A stretch of DNA of 64,000 bases from Glycocaulis sp051859565 (GTDB taxonomy: Bacteria; Pseudomonadota; Alphaproteobacteria; Caulobacterales; Maricaulaceae), in the NCBI RefSeq assembly GCF_051859565.1, contig NZ_JBHYFK010000004.1, forward strand, positions 248,001-312,000. The letters run 5' to 3'. The notes below the pieces were generated by a model, which had not been told where the DNA came from, did not search any database, and worked only from the letters and a program-made list of their open reading frames with translations. Of the stretch, positions 9,308-16,935 are shown piece after piece. Within the stretch, counting starts at the first letter, position 1. Every line of letters starts with the position of its first letter. The position numbers and the translations under genes were made by a program.

Positions 9308-9337
9308 TACTGTGAGCGCGAAATCAGGTGCGGTCAA
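9308..9337 (-). promoter_or_regulatory. Candidate promoter of the pheA leader transcript
   Basis: On the minus strand TTGACC (9337-9332) and ACAGTA (9313-9308) are separated by 18 bases and look like -35 and weak -10 hexamers. The expected start point, about 7 bases downstream, falls on the A of the leader-peptide ATG. The -10 match is only moderate. Confidence 0.5.
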
Positions 9338-9414
9338 CGCCCTATGGCAACAGGCTTGGCAATGCATCGCCCGCGTGAAACGCTATGACCCGCGCATAGA
9401 AGGACATAACCGCC

Positions 9415-10059
9415 ATGAAGCACTTCGCCCTTGGGCTAGCCGCAATCGCTCTTGCCGCCTGCACGCCGCCAGACGGCCAGGAGAGCTATGGCACCCCGCA
9501 ATCACGGGTGATCGACGCCCGGATCGTCACTTCGCTTAGGGTGATCGACCTGGAGCTTTATCCCGATGCCGCGCCGGTATCGGTCGCCAACTTCATCGAA
9601 CATGCGCAAGCCGGGCATTACGATGGCGGCTCTTTCTACCGCGCTGTACGCCCCGACAATGACCGCCCCGGCATTGAGCCCATGCATCTCATACAGGGCG
9701 GTTACGGGTTCGACGGCTTGCCGGGCGCTGAGGGCATTACCCACGAACCGACTGGAGAAACCGGCCTGTCGCATGTTTATGGCGCCATATCCATGGCACG
9801 CAATGAACCCGGCACGGCGACAACCGAGTTCTTCATCATGGTCGAAGACTATCCGGGGCTGGATTCCGGACCGGGCAGGCGCAATCCCGATGAGGCGGGC
9901 TATGCCGTGTTCGGCCGCGTCTTCTGGGGCATCGAAATCGTTGAGGCCATCGCGGCGCAGGAAACCAGCCTTGATGGCGCGCCAGAGGCCTTCCAGTACC
10001 CGCAATTCATCGTGGAGCCGGTGCGGATAGAGAGCGTGCGGATTTGGGAAAGAGAGTAA
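9415..10059 (+). CDS. Cyclophilin-type peptidyl-prolyl isomerase, lipoprotein
   Basis: 214 residues. Residues 1-16 form a lipoprotein signal with lipobox LAAC, so the mature protein is probably lipid-anchored in the periplasm. The cyclophilin domain follows: VANFIEHAQAGHYDGGSFYR, then VYGAISMARNEPGTATTEFFIM, the region that normally carries the GxxSMA and FFI active-site strands, and AVFGRVFWGIEIVEAI near the end. Expected role is cis-trans proline isomerisation during folding of exported proteins. AAGGA lies 11 bases before the ATG. It diverges from the pheA leader and ends at a shared bidirectional terminator facing lon. Confidence 0.9.
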   Translation: MKHFALGLAAIALAACTPPDGQESYGTPQSRVIDARIVTSLRVIDLELYPDAAPVSVANFIEHAQAGHYDGGSFYRAVRPDNDRPGIEPMHLIQGGYGFDGLPGAEGITHEPTGETGLSHVYGAISMARNEPGTATTEFFIMVEDYPGLDSGPGRRNPDEAGYAVFGRVFWGIEIVEAIAAQETSLDGAPEAFQYPQFIVEPVRIESVRIWERE

Positions 10060-10081
10060 ATCTCGCAAGTCGCCCGCCAAG

Positions 10082-10112
10082 AAAAAGCCCCGGCGAATGG
10101 CCGGGGCTTTTC
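10082..10112. terminator. Bidirectional rho-independent terminator between ppiase and lon
   Basis: A perfect GC-rich hairpin (AAAAGCCCCGGC, loop GAAT, GGCCGGGGCTTTT side) flanked by A-run and T-run, so it can work in both directions. It lies between two convergent genes. Confidence 0.9.
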
Positions 10113-10133
10113 CATTTTCTAACGGTGCAAACC

Positions 10134-12530
10134 CTAATGCGCCCTTGCCTCGCCCGCCTCGCCGGATGATGGCATGGCGGCGAGAGCCGCCTCGTCGGCC
10201 TCGGTCCACTCCACCGGCTCAACCGGATTGACCAGAGCGATGGAGAGCACTTCATCGACGGCTTCCACCGGAATGATGGTGAGGCCGGCCTTCACATTGT
10301 CCGGCACCTCGGTGAGGTCCTTCTCGTTCTCCTTGGGAATGAGAACGGTCTTGACCCCGCCGCGCAGCGCCGCGAGCAGCTTTTCTTTCAAGCCGCCGAT
10401 TGGCAGGACGCGGCCACGCAGCGTGACCTCGCCGGTCATGGCGACATCCTTGCGCACCGGATTGCCGGTCAGTGCCGAGACGATGGCCGTCACCATGGCG
10501 ATACCCGCTGACGGACCATCCTTGGGTGTCGCGCCTTCAGGCACGTGGACGTGAATGTCGGTGCGGCGGAAAATGGTCGGCTTGATGCCCACGGACGGCG
10601 CACGCGACTGCACGAAGGAGTTCGCCGCCGAGATGGATTCCTTCATCACATCGCGCAAATTGCCGGTGACTTTCATCTGGCCACGGCCCGGCATGGTGAC
10701 GGCCTCGATGGTCAGCAGGTCACCGCCGACTTCCGTCCAGGCCAGCCCGGTGACGAGGCCAACGCGGTCGGCCTCCTCGGTCTCGCCAAAGCGGTATTTC
10801 TTCACGCCCAGGAAGCCTTCCAGGCTTTCCGGCGTAATCACCACCTTGTCGGTCTCGCCCTTCTCCAGCTTCACCACGCTCTTGCGGGCAAGGCGCGCCA
10901 TTTCACGCTCCAGATTACGCACACCGGACTCGCGGGTGTAGTAGCGGATGACCTCACGCAGCGCGTCATCAGTCACCGACCATTCGTCCTCTTTCAGCGC
11001 GTGGTTCTTCAGCTGGCGAGGAATGAGGTGACGCCGGGCGATCTCCAGCTTTTCATCCTCGGTGTAGCCCGCGATACGGATGATCTCCATCCGGTCGAGA
11101 AGCGGCTGAGGCATGTTCAGCGTGTTCGCCGTGGTGATGAACATCACGTCGGAGAGATCGTAATCCACTTCCAGATAGTGGTCGTTGAACGTCGCGTTCT
11201 GTTCCGGGTCGAGCACCTCCAGCAGGGCCGAGGCCGGATCGCCGCGATAGTCGGCGCCCAGCTTGTCGATCTCGTCCAGCAGGAAGAGCGGATTGGAATG
11301 CTTGGCCTTTTTCATCGACTGGATGACCCGGCCCGGCATGGAGCCGATATAGGTGCGCCTGTGGCCGCGGATCTCCGCCTCGTCACGCACGCCGCCCAGC
11401 GACACGCGCACGAAGTCACGCCCCGTGGCTTCGGCGATCGAGCGGCCAAGCGAGGTCTTGCCGACGCCCGGAGGGCCAACAAGGCACAGGATAGGCCCGC
11501 GGATTTTCTTCGTACGTGATTGCACGGCCAGATGCTCGACAATGCGCTCCTTGACCTTCTCAAGACCGTAATGGTCGTTATCGAGCGTGGTCTGCGCCTT
11601 CGTCAGGTCGATCTTGGAGCGCTTGCGCTTGTTCCACGGAATGGAGAGCAGCCAGTCGAGATAATTGCGCACGACGGTGGACTCCGCCGACATCGGGCTC
11701 ATCTGGCGCAGCTTCTTGAACTCGGCATCAGCCTTGGTGCGCGCTTCCTTGGTGAGCTTCGTCTTGGCGATACGCTCTTCAAGTTCGGCCAGCTCCTCGC
11801 GGCCATCATCGCCCTCGCCCAGCTCTCGCTGGATCGCCTTCATCTGCTCGTTAAGGTAATATTCGCGCTGGGTTTTTTCCATCTGCCGCTTGACGCGGGA
11901 GCGGATTTTCTTCTCCACCTGAAGGACGGAAATCTCGCCCTCCATCAGGCCCAGAACGGTCTCCAGACGGGCCACGACATTCGGGTTCGACAAAAGACCC
12001 TGCTTCTCGGTCAGCTTCACTGCCAAGTGCGCCGAGATGGTGTCAGCCATCTTGGCCGCGTCAGAGATTTCGCTGACGACCGAGAGGGCTTCGGGCGGCA
12101 CCTTCTTGTTGAGCTTGGCGTATTCATCGAACTTGTCAGCAGCCGCGCGCATCAGCGCTTCAACCTCGGACTGCGGCCCGGTGTCTTCGTCCACAAGCTC
12201 GGCCTCAGCCTCGAAATAGGCCTGATTATCGCTGAACGCCTTGATGGTGATGCGCTGCGAACCTTCCACCAGCACCTTCACCGTACCGTCGGGAAGCTTC
12301 AGGAGCTGCAATACCGACGCCAGAACACCGGACTCGTAAATGGCGTCCGGCTTGGGGTCGTCATCGCCTGCGCTCTTTTGCGTGGCGAGCAATATCTGCT
12401 TGCCGCCTCGCATCACTTCTTCCAGCGCGCGCACGGATTTGTCGCGGCCGACAAATAGCGGCACGATCATGTGGGGAAACACCACGATGTCGCGCAAGGG
12501 CAGCAACGGAAGGGTTTTGGTCTCGCTCAT
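10134..12530 (-). CDS. lon: ATP-dependent protease La (Lon)
   Basis: About 800 residues, the normal LonA length. N-terminal substrate-binding domain begins LPLLPLRDIVVFPHMIVPLFV. The AAA+ module has Walker A GPPGVGKTSLG and Walker B LFLLDEIDKLG. The C-terminal peptidase domain carries the catalytic Ser in KDGPSAGIAMV and Lys in PIGGLKEKLLAAL. It degrades misfolded and regulatory proteins in the cytoplasm. Two ATGs are possible: 12536, and 12530, which has GGAG 8 bases upstream; I prefer 12530. A CTTGAA at 12688-12683 upstream resembles a heat-shock -35 element, but I see no convincing -10. Confidence 0.96.
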   Translation of the reverse strand: MSETKTLPLLPLRDIVVFPHMIVPLFVGRDKSVRALEEVMRGGKQILLATQKSAGDDDPKPDAIYESGVLASVLQLLKLPDGTVKVLVEGSQRITIKAFSDNQAYFEAEAELVDEDTGPQSEVEALMRAAADKFDEYAKLNKKVPPEALSVVSEISDAAKMADTISAHLAVKLTEKQGLLSNPNVVARLETVLGLMEGEISVLQVEKKIRSRVKRQMEKTQREYYLNEQMKAIQRELGEGDDGREELAELEERIAKTKLTKEARTKADAEFKKLRQMSPMSAESTVVRNYLDWLLSIPWNKRKRSKIDLTKAQTTLDNDHYGLEKVKERIVEHLAVQSRTKKIRGPILCLVGPPGVGKTSLGRSIAEATGRDFVRVSLGGVRDEAEIRGHRRTYIGSMPGRVIQSMKKAKHSNPLFLLDEIDKLGADYRGDPASALLEVLDPEQNATFNDHYLEVDYDLSDVMFITTANTLNMPQPLLDRMEIIRIAGYTEDEKLEIARRHLIPRQLKNHALKEDEWSVTDDALREVIRYYTRESGVRNLEREMARLARKSVVKLEKGETDKVVITPESLEGFLGVKKYRFGETEEADRVGLVTGLAWTEVGGDLLTIEAVTMPGRGQMKVTGNLRDVMKESISAANSFVQSRAPSVGIKPTIFRRTDIHVHVPEGATPKDGPSAGIAMVTAIVSALTGNPVRKDVAMTGEVTLRGRVLPIGGLKEKLLAALRGGVKTVLIPKENEKDLTEVPDNVKAGLTIIPVEAVDEVLSIALVNPVEPVEWTEADEAALAAMPSSGEAGEARAH

Positions 12531-12817
12531 ACTCATGTCTCCGTGGGCCGCAGCCGGCCCGATAACCGGCTGTCACGGCCTGAACCCGTAGGGAAGGGTC
12601 CGCCAAAGGGTTTAACGGCGCGCTATGCATTCAGCCTCGCGCGCTTCGCTTCGCACAACAAGTGGAAGCTGAAGCGGACGCGTTCAAGGCACACCGCTGT
12701 CACAGCGGAAATCTGGCGGCAGGTGGAAGTCCGGCCGAAAGCCCGCTGGCAGACCTTCCAGTCAATATATACGTAATTTCCGGGACATCAGCAGGCTGCG
12801 GAGCAGGCTGATCTGGC
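12531..12817 (-). other. lon upstream region
   Basis: About 280 bases between the exported paralogue gene and lon, both on the minus strand. It should contain the lon promoter. Apart from the weak CTTGAA element I see no clear hexamers and no open frame with coding character. Confidence 0.4.
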
Positions 12818-13672
12818 TCATTGCGGCACGGCCCCCTGCCGCCGGAAGACCAGAGTGCAGCCTGCCTCGGCGGAAGATGCGCTGGAGGGAGGCGCACCCT
12901 GCTCGCGCGTGCCGAAATGAACACCCGACAGGGCAAGGTGCCGGTCGCCTTCCAGCGCCATTTCGCCGTTCACGCTGATATCTGAAGGTATCTGATTGCC
13001 GCCAGTTGCTTCAAAGCTGAAGGCGCCGGTCTCAGGCGACCATTCATACCGGCCCCAATAGTCCCAATAGCGCCCGAACGGCGTCCATGTGACCGACAGG
13101 CCATTATTCACCTCGAAGCGTATCTCCAGCGGCGGATCAATTTCAGCCTCGTCGCAGCCACGCACCGCGTCAAAAGACCAGGTGGCGATCAGCTGGCGGG
13201 CGGTGTCATCAATGATAACGATCCGCAACGTTTCAGACCCTTCGCCGCGTCGGCTGCCGCGCAGGGTTCCGGTCAGCATGATATCGGAACCGGGCCGGGC
13301 ATCCTCGCCGATCTCGATGGACAGGCCGTCCTGCGATATCCGTGCGCCGTCTGACGGCGATATCTCGAAGTCCATGCACTGCACAGGCACAGGCTCGATG
13401 CCACGGCGCGGATCAAAACGGCCCACACTGATTGGGATGCTCACACCCGCCCCCGTCACAATGCGCGATGCAGGCAGCGAAGGCGGAATGTTCGCATCCA
13501 TGGCGTGAAAAACCAGAGCCGCATCGCTTCTAGGATAGCTGGCACAGTCAATGGCCGCGGCGCCCGCGCCCGCCTCCTGTGCTGACCCGTCCGCCCGTGT
13601 GGTCGCGCAGGATGCGAGCAGAAGCGCCAACCCTGCAGAAGTCAGTCTGAAAGACGTCATGGTGTTCCTCAC
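12818..13672 (-). CDS. Exported lipoprotein of unknown function, tandem paralogue A
   Basis: 284 residues. N-terminal lipoprotein signal with LLLASC. The rest is predicted extracytoplasmic and beta-rich, with the landmarks ARQLIATWSFDAVRGC, GRYWDYWGRYEWSPETGAF, ATGGNQIPSD, LALSGVHFGTRE and a final GCTLVFRRQ. The same landmarks occur in the same order in the adjacent gene, so the pair comes from a tandem duplication. The TWSF...G...Y.W....GAF and GGN...D layout recalls small envelope META/lipocalin-like beta domains, but I cannot assign a family. The ATG overlaps the stop of the upstream paralogue by 4 bases, indicating translational coupling. It sits between clpX and lon. Confidence 0.8.
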   Translation of the reverse strand: MRNTMTSFRLTSAGLALLLASCATTRADGSAQEAGAGAAAIDCASYPRSDAALVFHAMDANIPPSLPASRIVTGAGVSIPISVGRFDPRRGIEPVPVQCMDFEISPSDGARISQDGLSIEIGEDARPGSDIMLTGTLRGSRRGEGSETLRIVIIDDTARQLIATWSFDAVRGCDEAEIDPPLEIRFEVNNGLSVTWTPFGRYWDYWGRYEWSPETGAFSFEATGGNQIPSDISVNGEMALEGDRHLALSGVHFGTREQGAPPSSASSAEAGCTLVFRRQGAVPQ

Positions 13673-14511
13673 ATTTGCCGTCTGAAGACCAGAGTGCAGC
13701 CTGCGTCCGCCGCCGATACGAGGGCGGTCTGCCTGTCAGGCTCGCGGGTACCGAAATGGAGGCCGGAGATGGCAAGCTGGCGTTCCTCCTCCACCACAAG
13801 GCGGCCGGTCGCGCTTACATCGGGCGGGAGGCGGTTTCCGCCTGTGGGCTCAAGACCGAACGCCCCGGTTTCCGGATCCCACGTATAGTGCCCCCAATAG
13901 TCCCAGTACCGTTCAAAAACCGTCCATGCGACACGCGCAAAATTCTCGGCGTCAAAGCGCACCTCGCGCGGCGGATCAATCGACATCCGGCTACAGCCAC
14001 GCACGTCCTCGAAACTCCATGTCCCGATCAGCTGGCGTGACGCCTCGTCGACAATGGATATCCGCAAGGCACCAGTCCGCGTGGGCTCGCCCTCCTGGGC
14101 TATCACTGCCCGGAGTTCAACGACCGAGCCCACCGGGAGATCATCGGCTATTGTCAGGCGCTCGCCTTCCTCGGAAAGCGACGCATGGCCTGGCGGCTCT
14201 ATCTGCCATTCAATGCATTGACCCGGAACAGGGCGCACCCCGCTGGGCCCGTAATACTCTCCGATACGGAAGGGGAAGCTGGCTCCCGCCACGACTGCAA
14301 CGCTCGACATGGTTTCGGAGGGCGAATAGCGCCGGTCCATGCCGTAAAACCCTATGGGCGCGTTACTTCGCGTAACAGCCGAGCACTCCTCCAGCGGCGC
14401 GCGAACAGCTGTCATCTGCGTATCGTCTTCGACTGCCGCCGAGACACATGCGCCCGCTGCCAGCGCCGTCAGGCCTGCGGCAGCCCAGACGCTCCCCCTG
14501 ATCCCGCTCAC
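13669..14511 (-). CDS. Exported protein of unknown function, tandem paralogue B
   Basis: 280 residues with an N-terminal hydrophobic signal ending AAGACVSA, which could be a lipoprotein signal (AGAC) though it is less canonical than in its paralogue. It shares with the downstream gene ASRQLIGTWSFEDVRGC, ERYWDYWGHYTWDPETGAF, TGGNRLPPD, LAISGLHFGTRE and the C-terminal GCTLVFRRQ. No enzyme motif is visible. The two genes overlap by ATGA and are surely co-expressed. A terminator separates this gene from clpX, so the pair is a separate unit from the Clp genes. Function unknown. Confidence 0.8.
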   Translation of the reverse strand: MSGIRGSVWAAAGLTALAAGACVSAAVEDDTQMTAVRAPLEECSAVTRSNAPIGFYGMDRRYSPSETMSSVAVVAGASFPFRIGEYYGPSGVRPVPGQCIEWQIEPPGHASLSEEGERLTIADDLPVGSVVELRAVIAQEGEPTRTGALRISIVDEASRQLIGTWSFEDVRGCSRMSIDPPREVRFDAENFARVAWTVFERYWDYWGHYTWDPETGAFGLEPTGGNRLPPDVSATGRLVVEEERQLAISGLHFGTREPDRQTALVSAADAGCTLVFRRQM

Positions 14512-14552
14512 AATGGAACTCCCCCATCTTGTTCTTCAGGCGAGTTGATACG

Positions 14553-14582
14553 AAAAACGCCCCGGCGAACAGCCGGGGCGTC
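14553..14582 (-). terminator. Rho-independent terminator of clpX
   Basis: On the minus strand GACGCCCCGGC and GCCGGGGCGT pair around a TGTTC loop, followed by five T. It lies 30 bases after the clpX stop. Confidence 0.88.
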
Positions 14583-14611
14583 GATCTTTCCGCCATTGTC
14601 AGAGAGGGTGC

Positions 14612-15889
14612 TCAAGCGCCCTGACGCGGCGCCTCTTCCAGCTTGGAGCGGGCTTTGGAATAGATGTAGAGCGGCTTGGCATCGCCATTGACCACTTCGG
14701 CGTTCACCACGACCTCTTCCACGCCCTCAAGGCTGGGAAGGTCGAACATGGTGTCGAGCAGAATGCCCTCCATGATCGAGCGCAGGCCGCGCGCGCCGGT
14801 CTTGCGCAGAATGGCTTTCTGGGCGATGGCGATCAGCGCATCCTCGGTGAAGGACAGGCCCACGCCTTCCATCTCGAACAGGCGCTGATACTGCTTCACC
14901 AGCGCGTTTTTCGGCTCGGTCAGGATCTGCATGAGCGCGGCTTCGTCGAGGTCTTCCAGCGTCGCGATGACGGGCAGACGGCCGACAAATTCCGGGATCA
15001 GGCCGAAACGTTGCAGATCGTCCGGCTCCACCTCGCGCAGAACCTCGCCCTGACGGCGCGCATCGGGATCACGCACATCGGCGCCAAAACCGACAGCAGA
15101 GCCCTTGCCACGCAGCGAGATGATCTTCTCAAGGCCGGCAAATGCGCCGCCTACGATGAAGAGGATATTGGTCGTATCGACCTGCAAAAATTCCTGCTGC
15201 GGATGCTTGCGCCCGCCCTGCGGCGGCACGGAGGCAACCGTGCCTTCCATGATCTTCAGGAGCGCCTGCTGCACGCCCTCACCCGACACATCGCGGGTGA
15301 TGGACGGGTTATCGGACTTGCGGCTGATCTTGTCGATCTCGTCGATATAGACGATGCCGCGCTGGGCCCGCTCGACATTATAATCGGCCGCCTGCAGCAG
15401 TTTCAGAACGATATTTTCCACGTCTTCGCCCACATAGCCGGCTTCGGTCAGCGTGGTGGCGTCGGCCATGGTGAAGGGCACATCCAGGATGCGCGCCAGC
15501 GTCTGGGCCAGCAGCGTCTTGCCGCAGCCCGTGGGGCCGATCAGCAATATGTTGGATTTGGACAACTCCACATCGGCATTCTGGGCCGCGTGGTTCAGGC
15601 GCTTGTAATGGTTATGGACCGCGACCGAGAGCACGCGCTTTGCGTGCGCCTGACCGATCACATAGTCCTCGAGCACCTGGTAGATTTCCTGGGGGCTGGG
15701 CACGCCCTCGCGGGACTTCACCAGCGAGGTCTTGTTCTCCTCGCGGATAATGTCCATGCACAGCTCCACGCATTCATCGCAGATGAATACGGTCGGCCCT
15801 GCGATGAGCTTGCGCACCTCATGCTGGCTCTTGCCGCAGAAGGAGCAGTACAGGGTGCTCTTCCCGTCGCCTGTGGTCGCCTTGGTCAT
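14612..15889 (-). CDS. clpX: ATP-dependent Clp protease ATP-binding subunit ClpX
   Basis: 425 residues, the standard length. The N-terminal zinc-binding domain has CSFC at residue 15 and CDEC about 20 residues later. The AAA+ domain has Walker A GPTGCGKTLLAQTLA, Walker B IVYIDEIDKI and a C-terminal part with RKTGARGLRSIMEGILLDTMF. Unfolds tagged or adaptor-delivered proteins and feeds them to ClpP; in stalked alphaproteobacteria it removes CtrA in the cell cycle (established for Caulobacter). GGAG lies 6 bases before the ATG. clpP is 240 bases upstream on the same strand. Confidence 0.97.
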   Translation of the reverse strand: MTKATTGDGKSTLYCSFCGKSQHEVRKLIAGPTVFICDECVELCMDIIREENKTSLVKSREGVPSPQEIYQVLEDYVIGQAHAKRVLSVAVHNHYKRLNHAAQNADVELSKSNILLIGPTGCGKTLLAQTLARILDVPFTMADATTLTEAGYVGEDVENIVLKLLQAADYNVERAQRGIVYIDEIDKISRKSDNPSITRDVSGEGVQQALLKIMEGTVASVPPQGGRKHPQQEFLQVDTTNILFIVGGAFAGLEKIISLRGKGSAVGFGADVRDPDARRQGEVLREVEPDDLQRFGLIPEFVGRLPVIATLEDLDEAALMQILTEPKNALVKQYQRLFEMEGVGLSFTEDALIAIAQKAILRKTGARGLRSIMEGILLDTMFDLPSLEGVEEVVVNAEVVNGDAKPLYIYSKARSKLEEAPRQGA

Positions 15890-16128
15890 ACTCGCTCCAA
15901 TCGGCAGCGCCCGTGTGTCTTAACATAGGGACCCGATCCGCCGTCTTCACCCGTCCGCCACCGGAATCAGTCCGATAGGCTACCCTGCAAGATCAGGGCC
16001 GGAGCTTGACGAAACGTTTCCCTTCAAACGCCATTCGATCACCAGCGCGCATGTCAATCAAGCGCGAGGTGCTGCCCGCAGCGTAAACTGCGGTTTCAAA
16101 ACAACAGATGAACAGCGGCAGAACTTTG
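15890..16128 (-). other. clpP-clpX intergenic
   Basis: About 240 bases with no convincing gene. An open frame at 15993-16274 runs into clpP in another frame and lacks coding character. It probably holds a clpX promoter, but I do not see clear hexamers. Confidence 0.35.
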
Positions 16129-16749
16129 TCAGGCGCCAGCTTCAGCCCGGCGCTCGTAGACGCGGTCAATAAGCCCGAAATCCTTGGCTTCATGCGCATC
16201 CATGTAGGAATCACGATCAAGCGTTTTCTCAACAACCGCCATGTCCTGACCGCTATGACGTACGTAGATGTCATACAGCCGCCGCTTCATTTTCACCAGA
16301 TCCTCACCATGGCGCTCAATGTCGGCTGTCGTGCCGCGAAAGCCGCCATAGGGCTGGTGCATCATGATGCGCGCATTGGGCGTGGCGAAACGCATGCCCT
16401 TTTCACCGCCCGCCAGAAGCAGCGATCCCATGGACGCCGCCATGCCGATACAGGCGGTGGCCACCGGCGAGGAGATGTATTGCATCGTGTCATAGATCGC
16501 GAGACCGGCCGTCACCACGCCGCCGGGCGAGTTGATGTACATGGCGATCTCTTTTTTCGGGTTTTCCGACTCAAGGAAGAGCAGCTGGGCCACCATAAGG
16601 CTCGCCATGTGGTCTTCGATCGGCCCGGTCACGAAGATGATGCGCTCTTTGAGCAGGCGCGAATAGATGTCGAACGCGCGCTCGCCCCGGCTGGTCTGTT
16701 CCACGACCATGGGAACGAGGTTCATCATCACGTCCTGGGGATCTCTCAT
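16129..16749 (-). CDS. clpP: ATP-dependent Clp protease proteolytic subunit ClpP
   Basis: 206 residues from the ATG at 16749, which fits the family length; the longer frame to 16854 adds a Cys/Arg-rich stretch that is not ClpP-like. GGAG lies about 10 bases upstream. The catalytic Ser is in GMAASMGSLLLAGG, the His in IMMHQPYGG and the Asp in DRDSYMDAHEA. It forms the tetradecameric peptidase that works with ClpX and with ClpA (also in this window). Order on the minus strand is tig, clpP, clpX, as in most proteobacteria. Confidence 0.96.
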   Translation of the reverse strand: MRDPQDVMMNLVPMVVEQTSRGERAFDIYSRLLKERIIFVTGPIEDHMASLMVAQLLFLESENPKKEIAMYINSPGGVVTAGLAIYDTMQYISSPVATACIGMAASMGSLLLAGGEKGMRFATPNARIMMHQPYGGFRGTTADIERHGEDLVKMKRRLYDIYVRHSGQDMAVVEKTLDRDSYMDAHEAKDFGLIDRVYERRAEAGA

Positions 16750-16849
16750 CACCGGCTCCGTTCGGAATGTGCATTGATACTGGCGCGGACACCCGGACGG
16801 GCAACGCCTCAAGGTGCAAGCTGGTAGGCTTCGCTCAATTTGGCAAGCG

Positions 16850-16880
16850 AACACCGGACCCGCAAGCGGACCCGGTGTTT
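16850..16880. other. Hairpin between tig and clpP
   Basis: AACACCGG and CCGGTGTT pair around a GC-rich loop. There is no T-run on the minus strand, so it is not a classic terminator for tig. It may stabilise the tig 3' end or modulate read-through into clpP. Confidence 0.4.
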
Positions 16881-16903
16881 ATCAGGCTATCAAAGGCAGT
16901 AAG

Positions 16904-16935
16904 GAGTAGTGCGCCTCGGCGCACTACTCTTTTTT
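16904..16935 (+). terminator. Terminator-like hairpin overlapping the tig stop codon, oriented to the plus strand
   Basis: GAGTAGTGCGCC and GGCGCACTACTC form a near-perfect inverted repeat and are followed on the plus strand by six T. The T-run is the complement of Lys codons at the end of tig. No plus-strand gene ends here, so it may block antisense transcription, or simply act as a 3'-end hairpin for tig. Confidence 0.45.
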
